DNA of 15,413 nucleotides from CAAFZY01 sp964410325 (GTDB taxonomy: Bacteria; Pseudomonadota; Alphaproteobacteria; RF32; CAG-239), in assembly GCA_964410325.1 (NCBI GenBank), contig CAYPFN010000023.1:1-15413 (forward strand). Direction: 5' to 3'. The notes beneath the pieces were generated by a model. That model had not been told where the DNA came from, searched no databases, and worked only from the letters and a program-made list of their open reading frames with translations. Positions within the stretch are counted from its first letter, which is position 1, and the number at the start of each line of letters is the position of its first letter. Positions 7,163 to 13,584 of this stretch are shown here, in pieces. A program made the position numbers and the translations under genes.

Positions 7163-7193
7163 ATCTTAATTCTTAGAGTTAACTCAAGGTCAA
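7163..7193 (-). promoter_or_regulatory. MerR-type promoter of the ADH operon
   Basis: On the - strand, TTGACC (7193-7188) and TAAGAT (7168-7163) are separated by exactly 19 bases. The palindrome GAGTTAACTC (7185-7176) lies in the spacer, flanked by CTT and TAAG. A 19-20 bp spacer with a dyad inside it is the hallmark of promoters activated by DNA twisting by MerR-family regulators. It drives the remnant, ADH, cupin, CMD and flavoprotein genes. No obvious cognate regulator gene adjoins it. Confidence 0.75.
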
Positions 7194-7200
7194 GAGTTTT

Positions 7201-7230
7201 TTGTTGACTTTTACCAAATTTTTTTATACT
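7201..7230 (+). promoter_or_regulatory. Promoter of the GltD/PreT-like gene
   Basis: TATACT (7225-7230) is a good -10. It can be paired with TTGTTG (7201-7206, 18-base spacer) or TTGACT (7204-7209, 15-base spacer). It reads away from the MerR-type promoter, with about 7 bases between the two -35 elements, so a regulator bound at one may affect the other. Confidence 0.5.
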
Positions 7231-7262
7231 TCTTGCAAATAAGGATAAAAAGGATAAATACG

Positions 7263-8441
7263 ATGGCCGCAAATAAAAATCTTTATTTAAATAAAATTCA
7301 ACTGCAAGCAGAGCTTGACCGTTGTTTAAATTGCAAAAACCAACCTTGTATGCGCGCCTGTCCGGTCGGGTGCAATCCGCAGGAGTTTATTGCGCTTGCT
7401 AAAGCCGGAAAAACAGCGGAAGCCGCAGACTGTATCATCAATAAAAATATTTTGGGCGAAACCTGCGGTTTGATTTGTCCAGATCAATTTTGTATGAAAG
7501 CCTGTACGCGCCGCCATATTGATTTTGCCATCAATATACCTAAAGTGCAGGCCACAATTTTACAAAACTATCGTCAGGATCCCGCAGCATATGAAACGGC
7601 GGGAGATAACGGATTGAATGTGGCGGTTATCGGCGCCGGTCCTGCAGGGCTTGCTGCCGCGGCCGAACTTGCCAAGGTTGGTACCAAAGTAACGGTTTTT
7701 GAGGCAGATAATAAAATCGGGGGTGCGGTTAATCTAATTCCCGAAGAACGTTTGCCGCGTGATGTTATTGAAAAGGATTGGGCATATGTGTTTAATCCGC
7801 AAAATGTGACGCTTAAATTAAATACGCCGGTTGCTGATGTGCGAAGCCTTATCGATTCTTTTGATTGGATTATTGTTACCACTGGCGAACATAATGTTAG
7901 GGGACTGCATATTCCGGGAGATGAGTATGCGCTTTCTTACATTGAATATTTAAAAAATCCGCAAAATTACCAGACAGACGGTCGTGTAGCGATTATTGGC
8001 GGTGGTAATGTAGCTGTAGATTGCGCGTTGACGGCCAAAGCTGCTGGTGCTTCGGGGGTTGAGATGTTTGTGCGGCGCCGGTTATCGGATATGCGCATTA
8101 CCAAAGCCGAGTACCTGGAATTGCTTCGCCGCGAGATAGACATTTCGCCTTTAACCAGTCCGATTCAGATTGAGAAGTTCGGAAACCAATATCATATGTC
8201 GGTTTGTAAAAATAAGCTTATTGACGGCAAGGCCGTCGCTTTGGAGGATACAACCATTAAACTTCCGGAAATTGATTTAATTATCAAAGCAGTCGGCAGC
8301 CACGCCGATAAAAAGCTAGAACATGAAAAGATTGTTTATGCCGGTGATTGCCAAATTGGCGGCTCAACTGTTGTGCAGGCCGTTGCTTCCGGTCGCGCCG
8401 CCGCTACGCAAATTGTGGCTGGTTTAGTTAAATCGGCTTGA
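7263..8441 (+). CDS. GltD/PreT-like FAD-dependent oxidoreductase
   Basis: This 392-residue protein resembles glutamate synthase small subunit and the PreT subunit of dihydropyrimidine dehydrogenase. The N-terminal domain carries two [4Fe-4S] cysteine sets (C21, C24, C29, C33 and C68, C72, C77, C81). An FAD-binding GAGPAG follows at 124-129, then an NAD(P)H-binding GGGNVA at 246-251 with VRRR at 270-273, and a second FAD segment (YAGDCQIGGS) near 359. It should pass electrons from NAD(P)H to a partner. Neither GltB nor PreA is next to it, so the partner is unknown. ATG at 7263 has AAGGAT about 7 bases before it; a TTG at 7233 would extend the protein by ten unsupported residues. The gene is monocistronic, with its own promoter and terminator. 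Confidence 0.87.
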   Translation: MAANKNLYLNKIQLQAELDRCLNCKNQPCMRACPVGCNPQEFIALAKAGKTAEAADCIINKNILGETCGLICPDQFCMKACTRRHIDFAINIPKVQATILQNYRQDPAAYETAGDNGLNVAVIGAGPAGLAAAAELAKVGTKVTVFEADNKIGGAVNLIPEERLPRDVIEKDWAYVFNPQNVTLKLNTPVADVRSLIDSFDWIIVTTGEHNVRGLHIPGDEYALSYIEYLKNPQNYQTDGRVAIIGGGNVAVDCALTAKAAGASGVEMFVRRRLSDMRITKAEYLELLRREIDISPLTSPIQIEKFGNQYHMSVCKNKLIDGKAVALEDTTIKLPEIDLIIKAVGSHADKKLEHEKIVYAGDCQIGGSTVVQAVASGRAAATQIVAGLVKSA

Positions 8442-8451
8442 GGATAAAATT

Positions 8452-8480
8452 AAAAGGCAGATGATAAAAATCTGCCTTTT
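8452..8480 (+). terminator. Intrinsic terminator
   Basis: AAAAGGCAGAT (8452-8462) and ATCTGCCTTTT (8470-8480) form a perfect 11-bp stem with a 7-base loop and end in T residues. It closes the GltD/PreT-like gene. The A-tract on the other side makes it usable from the - strand too, where the gene ending at 8549 converges. Confidence 0.9.
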
Positions 8481-8548
8481 GTGTTTTATGAGTTGCGTTG
8501 CAGAAAACTCCTGATTTGCCAGAAAATATTTGTTAGTCGGAATAGCAA

Positions 8549-9040
8549 TCAAACCTCAATAGCATAAATATCTTTGACCCGCCAGCTATCGCCGTTAGGT
8601 ACCAAAACATAAATGATGTTGCCCTGGCACAAACCGAACCAATTGTCGTTGCAGGAACTATCCGTGTGGATTTCCACCATATCGGCGGTAATTGGTTTTA
8701 TTTTATTGATTTTAAAGCTCATTTGCGTCGGTCGCTGCAAAGATTCGTCATCCATAAATATAAATTTAGGAAGTTTTGACTGTCGACAACTGGTATAATT
8801 GGGATCGAGTGTACATTTAACGGCAAATTCAACTGCGCAGGCCATTTCACTGTTAAGCATACATTTTTGGGGCAAATCTGTTGCGTTATAAGTGTAAATT
8901 TTATCCTCAAACGGGGCAGACGCCGTGGCGCTTACCACGACGGTCGTTGTTTTTTGAGTATTATGATTGTTTTTCAACCAGTATAAACCAGAGAGAATGA
9001 TTATAATTAATACGGCAGAAATTAAAATTTTTTTCCACAT
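8549..9040 (-). CDS. Membrane-anchored six-cysteine protein, unknown
   Basis: I do not recognise this 163-residue protein. It has a short positive N-terminus and one hydrophobic helix (residues about 5-21), so it is most likely anchored in the inner membrane with the rest in the periplasm. A Thr/Ser/Val/Ala-rich linker (about 31-42) follows. The compact C-terminal domain has six cysteines (C60, C68, C76, C85, C130, C138), an even number that could form three disulfides. KFIFMDDESLQRPTQMSFKI and SSCNDNWFGLCQGNIIYVLV look like conserved core strands. The start has AAAGGAT about 8 bases upstream. It lies 12 bases after the outer-membrane protein gene and is probably co-transcribed with it. Confidence 0.8.
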   Translation of the reverse strand: MWKKILISAVLIIIILSGLYWLKNNHNTQKTTTVVVSATASAPFEDKIYTYNATDLPQKCMLNSEMACAVEFAVKCTLDPNYTSCRQSKLPKFIFMDDESLQRPTQMSFKINKIKPITADMVEIHTDSSCNDNWFGLCQGNIIYVLVPNGDSWRVKDIYAIEV

Positions 9041-9052
9041 GTTTTTTATCCT

Positions 9053-9607
9053 TTATAAAAAGTGGTAACGCAGTCCAGCAGTATATTCGGTTAGATGGTC
9101 GATATTGGCAATGCCATCCAGCCCGACATAACGAACCAAAGCGCGAAAGCTTAAATTTTCAGTGAGGTTATACATCAGCCCGGCACCGATTCTATAACCC
9201 CAGGCACTGTTATCATGATGTTTGCCGCCACTGAGCTTTTCTTTAAAAATGTATTCGCCGATGCCGGTGGTGGCAAACAAATCAATGGTATGATAACATC
9301 CCATGGGCAGATAAGCGGCCATGTCTAACCCATAAGCCCGGTAAGATGTTTTATATTTGCCACTATCAGTTTGTTTGCTTTCTGTTCCAGTTTGGGAAAA
9401 AAATAATTCCGTTCCAAAATAGTCATTGTATTTTGTGCCGAGATTAACTCCGAAAGCATGATAATTCGGCTTCATGCCGACAGCTTTTGCGTTAATAAAT
9501 CCATAATCAATGCCGGTATATGGGATATATTTAAAATCCTGAGCTAGAACAGGAAACGCCAACAGCGCTGAAACTCCCGACAGCAGAAAATGAAATTTTT
9601 TCGTCAT
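9053..9607 (-). CDS. Small outer-membrane beta-barrel protein
   Basis: This 184-residue protein has a Sec signal peptide (cut predicted after VLA at residue 22, before QD). Alternating polar and aromatic strands rich in Tyr and Gly run to a C-terminal strand YTAGLRYHFL, typical of OmpA/OmpW-like eight-stranded barrels (Pfam OMP_b-brl type). Segments such as GYRIGAGLMYNLTENLSFRA are canonical turn-strand units. The exact function is unknown; such proteins act as small pores, adhesins or structural proteins. AAAGGAT precedes the start. It heads a two-gene unit with the anchored six-cysteine protein, suggesting an envelope pair. Confidence 0.82.
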   Translation of the reverse strand: MTKKFHFLLSGVSALLAFPVLAQDFKYIPYTGIDYGFINAKAVGMKPNYHAFGVNLGTKYNDYFGTELFFSQTGTESKQTDSGKYKTSYRAYGLDMAAYLPMGCYHTIDLFATTGIGEYIFKEKLSGGKHHDNSAWGYRIGAGLMYNLTENLSFRALVRYVGLDGIANIDHLTEYTAGLRYHFL

Positions 9608-9690
9608 TTAAAATCCTTTAATTGATTTATAACTATTTGTCATAATAATATCATTAATAAAAAAAATAAAGTAAATATTACAAAAATATT

Positions 9691-9719
9691 TTGAGTATGT
9701 GCCGGATTTGTAGTATAAC
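9691..9719 (+). promoter_or_regulatory. Promoter of the pilin-like gene
   Basis: TTGAGT (9691-9696) and TATAAC (9714-9719) are 17 bases apart, a strong sigma-70-like match. Transcription would start near 9726, giving a leader of about 20 bases with GGGAGG at 9736-9741. Confidence 0.7.
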
Positions 9720-9745
9720 TTTAAATATCACGACAGGGAGGGCGT

Positions 9746-10312
9746 ATGAAAAAGTTGTCTAAAATAAATGAAGCTGGCCGCTCGATGATTGAGGCGATTG
9801 GTTATATCAGCATTTTAATTACCGTAAGCGTTTCTATAACAGCTGCTATCAACAGCGGATATTATAAATTTCGTTTGAGTCGCATTAATCAGGAGTTGAC
9901 GGATTTAAAAAAGGTCATCAGCCAGCGTTATGTCGCGGCTGAAAATTATAAAGATGTAAGTATGACAACCTTAATTGATGAAAAAATTGCGCCTTGGGAT
10001 ACGCGTGACGGCATGCATTCTTTTAATGGCGCGATTGAAATTGGTAGCGATGATGGCGCTGGAAATACGTTTTACATTCAATTTGCCAAGGTACCGCGTG
10101 ATGCTTGTATGGAGTTGGGTCTGCGCCTGTGGCTGGTAAATGACGGTACAGATTTGGATTTGCTGGAAATTAACAATAAAAAGTATGCTTGGGAATATTC
10201 TAATTTAAGGGAAAACAGCGGAGAATATTACGATCTACCGGCCAAAGCGGAAGATGTGCTTAAAGGCTGCACGTCAGAATACAGCAATACCATGAAATGG
10301 TATTTTAACTAG
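9746..10312 (+). CDS. Type IV pilin-like protein
   Basis: This 188-residue protein starts with a prepilin-like leader: a basic N-terminus, then G11 followed by RSMIEAIG, where E16 is at position +5 of the mature protein as in type IV pilins. A hydrophobic helix follows to about residue 33. Prepilin peptidase cleavage after G11 is therefore expected. The rest is an acidic globular domain with two cysteines (C121 region DACMELG and the late KGCTSE) that may form the pilin C-terminal disulfide loop. No other pilus gene is nearby. It could be a minor pilin, a pseudopilin or a member of a scattered family. It has its own strong promoter and ribosome binding site. Confidence 0.75.
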   Translation: MKKLSKINEAGRSMIEAIGYISILITVSVSITAAINSGYYKFRLSRINQELTDLKKVISQRYVAAENYKDVSMTTLIDEKIAPWDTRDGMHSFNGAIEIGSDDGAGNTFYIQFAKVPRDACMELGLRLWLVNDGTDLDLLEINNKKYAWEYSNLRENSGEYYDLPAKAEDVLKGCTSEYSNTMKWYFN

Positions 10313-10342
10313 TTTTATTGTTGTTAAATATGTAGATTTTGC

Positions 10343-10371
10343 TTGCAGTTATGGAAATGTATTGCTAATTT
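10343..10371 (+). promoter_or_regulatory. Probable dksA promoter
   Basis: TTGCAG (10343-10348) and TAATTT (10366-10371) are 17 bases apart, about 30 bases before the dksA start. There is no terminator between dksA and maf, so this promoter may serve dksA-maf-rng-yacG. Confidence 0.4.
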
Positions 10372-10404
10372 TCTTACATTAATTATTTTTAAGGAGAAAT
10401 AAAC

Positions 10405-10830
10405 ATGGTAGAATCAATCATTCTTTCCCCGGATTATAAACCCTCCGCTGATGAAGAATATATGAATGATATGCAGCTTGAATATTTTCGCCAGAAGCTT
10501 TTGTCATGGAAGAAAATTTTGGTTGAGCAATCTCAGGATACTTTGGATGATTTGCGCCAGGGCGGCTTAAATCAACCAGATGAAATTGATCGTGCTTCGC
10601 TGGAAACCGATAAATCGCTTGATTTACGTACTAAAGATCGCGCCCGCAAATTGATTGCCAAAATAAACGATGCGCTGGAACGGATTGAAGATGGTTCGTA
10701 CGGTTATTGTGAAGAAACCGGTGAACCGATTGGTTTGGAACGTTTAGAAGCCCGTCCGATTGCGACGCTCTCGATTGAAGCGCAGGAACGCCATGAGCGG
10801 ATGGAAAAAACTTACGATGATGAAGCTTAA
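10405..10830 (+). CDS. dksA: RNA polymerase-binding regulator DksA
   Basis: DksA enters the RNA polymerase secondary channel and, with ppGpp, resets promoter choice during starvation. The 141-residue protein has the long coiled coil with the tip motif D59-x-x-D62-x-A64 (QPDEIDRA), the residues needed for activity. The C-terminal region keeps only one of the four zinc-finger cysteines (C102 in YGYCEETGEPIG); the others are T, A and S or absent. This pattern is known from alphaproteobacterial DksA proteins, and the preserved RLEARPIATLSIEAQERHE segment is typical of them. AAGGAG precedes the start. Confidence 0.95.
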   Translation: MVESIILSPDYKPSADEEYMNDMQLEYFRQKLLSWKKILVEQSQDTLDDLRQGGLNQPDEIDRASLETDKSLDLRTKDRARKLIAKINDALERIEDGSYGYCEETGEPIGLERLEARPIATLSIEAQERHERMEKTYDDEA

Positions 10831-10854
10831 ACTGCGCAAATAAAAGCTGAAAAA

Positions 10855-11427
10855 ATGCAGACAAAAGATTTTATTTTAGCCTCCAGTTCACCGCAACGCC
10901 GTCGTCTGCTGGAACAAATCGGATATATTCCTAAACAGATTATTCCGGCTGATATTGATGAAAGCTGCCTGAAATATGAACGTCCGTTGCCTTATGTGCA
11001 ACGCATGGCGTTGGAAAAGGCCAAAAAAGTGGTGGCGGATTATCCGGGGGAAAATGTTTTGGCCAGCGATACGGTAATTGCTGTAGGATTGCGGATTATC
11101 CATAAATCCCAAACGCCGGAAGAGCAAGAGGCCGTTATGAAACTTTTGTCAGGACGCAACCACAGAGTTATCAGTGCGATATGTCTGATTGATAAAACCG
11201 GCAGGGTAAGCCGTCGTTGTGTGACGACACGTATAAGCATGAAAAGATTAAATGAAGAAGAAATCAAAGGTTATGTTGCTGGCGGCGAATGGGTTGGCGT
11301 CTGCGGCTATAAAATTGAGGGGGAACTAGCCGGTTTTGTAAGAAAAATAACCGGTTCTTATTCAGGCGTTGTCGGTTTGCCCCTGTATGAAACCAGAAAT
11401 TTGTTAATAGGAGCTGGAATAAAATGA
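10855..11427 (+). CDS. maf: Maf-family nucleotide pyrophosphatase
   Basis: Maf proteins hydrolyse non-canonical or modified nucleoside triphosphates to monophosphates and are linked to cell-division control. The 190-residue protein has the entry motif SSSPQRRR (10-17), the catalytic aspartate D72 in ASDTVI, K84, and SGRNHRV (99-105), then GSYSGVVGLPLYET. The usual substrate segment GKAGGYAIQG is changed here to GVCGYKIEG (148-156): the conserved Lys is Val and the Gln is Glu (E155), with one glycine lost. Activity or specificity may differ. The ribosome binding site is weak. The stop overlaps the rng start by 4 bases (ATGA). Confidence 0.92.
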   Translation: MQTKDFILASSSPQRRRLLEQIGYIPKQIIPADIDESCLKYERPLPYVQRMALEKAKKVVADYPGENVLASDTVIAVGLRIIHKSQTPEEQEAVMKLLSGRNHRVISAICLIDKTGRVSRRCVTTRISMKRLNEEEIKGYVAGGEWVGVCGYKIEGELAGFVRKITGSYSGVVGLPLYETRNLLIGAGIK

Positions 11428-12590
11428 AAGCAGATACTTTAGTATATGAAAGAAAAGAGGATAGTGTCCGTCTGGCGGCGCTTGACGGTGGTCGGTTGGC
11501 GGAGTTGGATGTTTTTGCCGAAAACCGTGCTTCGGAGGGAAATATTTATCTCGGTAAAATTACGCATAAGCTGGAATTGGCTAACGGCCATACGGGTTTT
11601 ATGATAGATATCGGCGATAAGGAAGATGCCTTTATGAATGCTTATGAACAGGATTTGAAAGAAGTCAGCATGACCGAAGGGCAAAGCGTCGTGGTACAGG
11701 TTGCTCAGGAACAGCGCGCGGAAAAAGGGGCTAAAGTTGTTCGTAATATTCAAATTGTCGGGACAACGCTTGTATATCGTCCGTTTAAGATGGGGGTTGA
11801 GGTTTCTTCGAAAATTGAGGATAAAGAGCAGGCAAGGGTATATCGTTCGATGGTATGGGAAAATATTACCGGACAGGAAGGCTGGGCTTTGCGCACGGCG
11901 GCGGTGGATTTTCCGGTGGAAGATGTGTTGGAAGAAATGGTCAAGCTTCGTGGTATTTATGAAAATATTCGCGTCAAAGCGCGCAATGCTTCTGCTCCTG
12001 CGCTTTTACATGTACGGGAAAATCCGTTGTTTGAATACATTCGTCGTTATAAAGACAGCCTGAAAACAATTGTGGTTAACAATCATAATCTGGAAGCGGA
12101 ATTGGTGGAGTTAACAGATGCCGATATGGTGGAATATTCATCTGATCCGTTTGCCGCATATGGTCTGGAAGATCAAATTATTGAGGCTTTAAGCCGTACG
12201 GTTGCCCTTTCTGGTGGTGGTCGCATCCATATTGAACAAACCAGAGCGTGTGTGACGATTGATGTTGACAGCGGTGACCTTAAGTCCGGTGGTGCTGTTT
12301 CCCGCTTAAATGAAGAAGCGGTTATGGAAATTGCCCGTCAGATTCGCCTGAAAAATCTTTCCGGAAAGATTGTGATTGATTTTGCCGGTTCCAGCGAATA
12401 TCGCTTTATGAAACCAGTAATGGACATTTTAGCAACCGAATTAGCTGATGATCCTTGCCGCGGACGGGTTGTAGGTTTAAGTCGTGCCGGCAATGTTGAG
12501 GTATTGCGCCAGCGTCGCCGTCCGTCATTGTTGGATATCTATACGGAAGAATGCCCTACCTGTCAAGGTACGGGAAAAGTGGAAAAATAA
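11424..12590 (+). CDS. rng: Ribonuclease E/G family protein (short RNase G)
   Basis: RNase G cleaves single-stranded RNA at AU-rich sites, maturing 16S rRNA and turning over mRNA. The 388-residue protein has an S1 RNA-binding domain (about 38-110), the 5'-monophosphate sensor R157-T158 in GWALRTAA, and the DNase I-like catalytic core with magnesium ligands D280 (TIDVDSGD) and D319 (VIDFAG). The Zn-link cysteines are C377 and C380 in CPTCQGTGKV. It is shorter than E. coli RNase G (489 residues), as is usual for the maf-linked alphaproteobacterial form, and it lacks the RNase E scaffold region. It overlaps maf by 4 bases and yacG by 1. Confidence 0.92.
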   Translation: MKADTLVYERKEDSVRLAALDGGRLAELDVFAENRASEGNIYLGKITHKLELANGHTGFMIDIGDKEDAFMNAYEQDLKEVSMTEGQSVVVQVAQEQRAEKGAKVVRNIQIVGTTLVYRPFKMGVEVSSKIEDKEQARVYRSMVWENITGQEGWALRTAAVDFPVEDVLEEMVKLRGIYENIRVKARNASAPALLHVRENPLFEYIRRYKDSLKTIVVNNHNLEAELVELTDADMVEYSSDPFAAYGLEDQIIEALSRTVALSGGGRIHIEQTRACVTIDVDSGDLKSGGAVSRLNEEAVMEIARQIRLKNLSGKIVIDFAGSSEYRFMKPVMDILATELADDPCRGRVVGLSRAGNVEVLRQRRRPSLLDIYTEECPTCQGTGKVEK

Positions 12591-12793
12591 TGGTTAAGTT
12601 ACATAAATGTCCAATTTGTGGCAAAGAAACGGATGATGAAAAATATCGTCCGTTTTGTTGTAAACGTTGTGCCGACATTGATTTGGGACGGTGGTTTAAC
12701 GGCGCTTATAGTGTGCCGGCAACTGAATTTGATGAAGAAGATGAAAAAGAAATTCAAAAGGAGCTGGCACAGATTTCCGAAAGAAATGATTAG
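12590..12793 (+). CDS. yacG: DNA gyrase inhibitor / zinc-binding protein YacG
   Basis: This 67-residue protein is YacG, a small zinc protein shown in E. coli to bind GyrB and inhibit gyrase. The zinc ligands are C7, C10, C23 and C27 (CPICGK and FCCKRC), followed by the family signature DIDLGRWF. The tail is acidic and probably flexible. The ATG shares one base with the rng stop (TAATG). An earlier in-frame ATG at 12551 would add residues inside rng and is not supported. maf-rng-yacG is a common alphaproteobacterial order. Confidence 0.93.
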   Translation: MVKLHKCPICGKETDDEKYRPFCCKRCADIDLGRWFNGAYSVPATEFDEEDEKEIQKELAQISERND

Positions 12794-12831
12794 TCTCAAA
12801 AATGGAAAAAGGTGGCATTGGGAAATATGAA

Positions 12832-12860
12832 AAAACCGAAAGTAAAAGACTTTCGGTTTT
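12832..12860 (+). terminator. Intrinsic terminator after yacG
   Basis: AAAACCGAAAGT (12832-12843) and ACTTTCGGTTTT (12849-12860) form a perfect 12-bp stem with the loop AAAAG. It closes the dksA-maf-rng-yacG unit and can also act on transcripts of the converging gene at 12883-13338. Confidence 0.92.
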
Positions 12861-12882
12861 GCATTTTTGTTGATCGATCAGA

Positions 12883-13338
12883 CTATTCCTTCGAAAAATT
12901 GTAAACTAGACAACCGTAAATACGTTTGGTTTTACGATTATATTTGTAAGGAAGAAACTGGACGGTTTTCTGACTTTCATCGAATTTTTCACATTGGGCA
13001 AAAGCCAGTACGTTCGGAGCCAGTTTCACTAAAACATTGTCTATGCCTTGACCATGGCTGACGGTAATGACCTGTCCTTCATGGGTTTTGAACAAACCAT
13101 TCCTTTTTATCCAGGTATCATGCGGATGCCGGAAAAGGGGAATCATCAATGGTTGCTCATTTTTCCGGAAAAACAAGCTTTGAATGTAATAAACATTTCC
13201 CTTTTTAAAAATATTTTCTAAGTTGTGCTGACGCATCAGGCGTAACCGATAACGCGAGCACTTTGTTTGATAATTGTTGTACGCGAAAATCACCTGGTTG
13301 TTGTTCGTGTACAAAGTTGTTGCTCTGTTGTTACTCAT
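12883..13338 (-). CDS. Conserved-looking protein of unknown function
   Basis: I do not recognise this 151-residue protein. It has no signal peptide or membrane helix, is basic and rich in Asn, Tyr and aromatic residues, and has three cysteines (in QTKCSR, AQCEKF and YGCLVY). The section KKGNVYYIQSLFFRKNEQ through PHDTWIKRNG looks like a folded beta-rich domain. Coding is supported by the full-length open frame on the strand with a strong promoter, and by the shared terminator at its end. The ATG is preceded only by A and T residues, with no Shine-Dalgarno. It could be a lineage-specific gene. Confidence 0.65.
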   Translation of the reverse strand: MSNNRATTLYTNNNQVIFAYNNYQTKCSRYRLRLMRQHNLENIFKKGNVYYIQSLFFRKNEQPLMIPLFRHPHDTWIKRNGLFKTHEGQVITVSHGQGIDNVLVKLAPNVLAFAQCEKFDESQKTVQFLPYKYNRKTKRIYGCLVYNFSKE

Positions 13339-13376
13339 AATAAAAAAATTAAAAACAATAATAAAATAGTTTTTTT

Positions 13377-13405
13377 AGCCTACCTGTTTCCTTATTTGTT
13401 GTCAA
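13377..13405 (-). promoter_or_regulatory. Promoter of the unknown gene at 12883-13338
   Basis: On the - strand, TTGACA (13405-13400, a perfect -35) and TAGGCT (13382-13377) are 17 bases apart. The leader to the ATG is about 32 bases and almost purely A/T. The inverted repeat GCCGA...TCGGC (13406-13426) abuts the -35 on its upstream side. Confidence 0.7.
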
Positions 13406-13428
13406 GCCGATAATGCTGATTTCGGCGC

Positions 13429-13447
13429 AAAAAAGGCTTGCTTTTTT
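13429..13447. repeat. AT-rich inverted repeat
   Basis: AAAAAAG (13429-13435) and CTTTTTT (13441-13447) are perfect inverted copies around the loop GCTTG. The repeat lies between two divergent promoters. It could be a weak bidirectional terminator or simply curved DNA. Confidence 0.4.
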
Positions 13448-13496
13448 AAAAACTTATGCTAATGATAAAGCACATTCATTAAAGCGATTCGTTTTT

Positions 13497-13526
13497 TTGA
13501 ATGCTAATAGTTTGTTTTAATATAAT
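13497..13526 (+). promoter_or_regulatory. rplK-rplA promoter
   Basis: TTGAAT (13497-13502) and a perfect TATAAT (13521-13526) are 18 bases apart. Transcription would be expected to start near 13530-13534, which is at or just inside the L1-binding hairpin. Confidence 0.75.
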
Positions 13527-13528
13527 TT

Positions 13529-13561
13529 CGTGGGAGGGCAGCCATGCTCTTGATAACCACG
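13529..13561 (+). promoter_or_regulatory. L1-binding autoregulatory leader
   Basis: The leader folds as CGTGG (13529-13533) with CCACG (13557-13561). An asymmetric internal loop containing TGATAA on the 3' side follows, then AGGGC (13535-13539) with GCTCT (13546-13550) around the loop AGCCAT. The sequence copies the 23S rRNA L1 stalk: GTGGGAGG on one side, CTTGATAACCAC on the other (23S has GUGGGAGG and CUUGAAAUACCAC). Free L1 is known to repress the rplK-rplA message through such a mimic. Confidence 0.75.
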
Positions 13562-13584
13562 GAACCTAATTAAGAGGTATGAAA

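Noticed and set aside
7233..7262. TTG start giving a 402-residue GltD/PreT-like protein
   Set aside because: The extra ten residues have no family match, and AAGGAT is correctly placed for the ATG at 7263.
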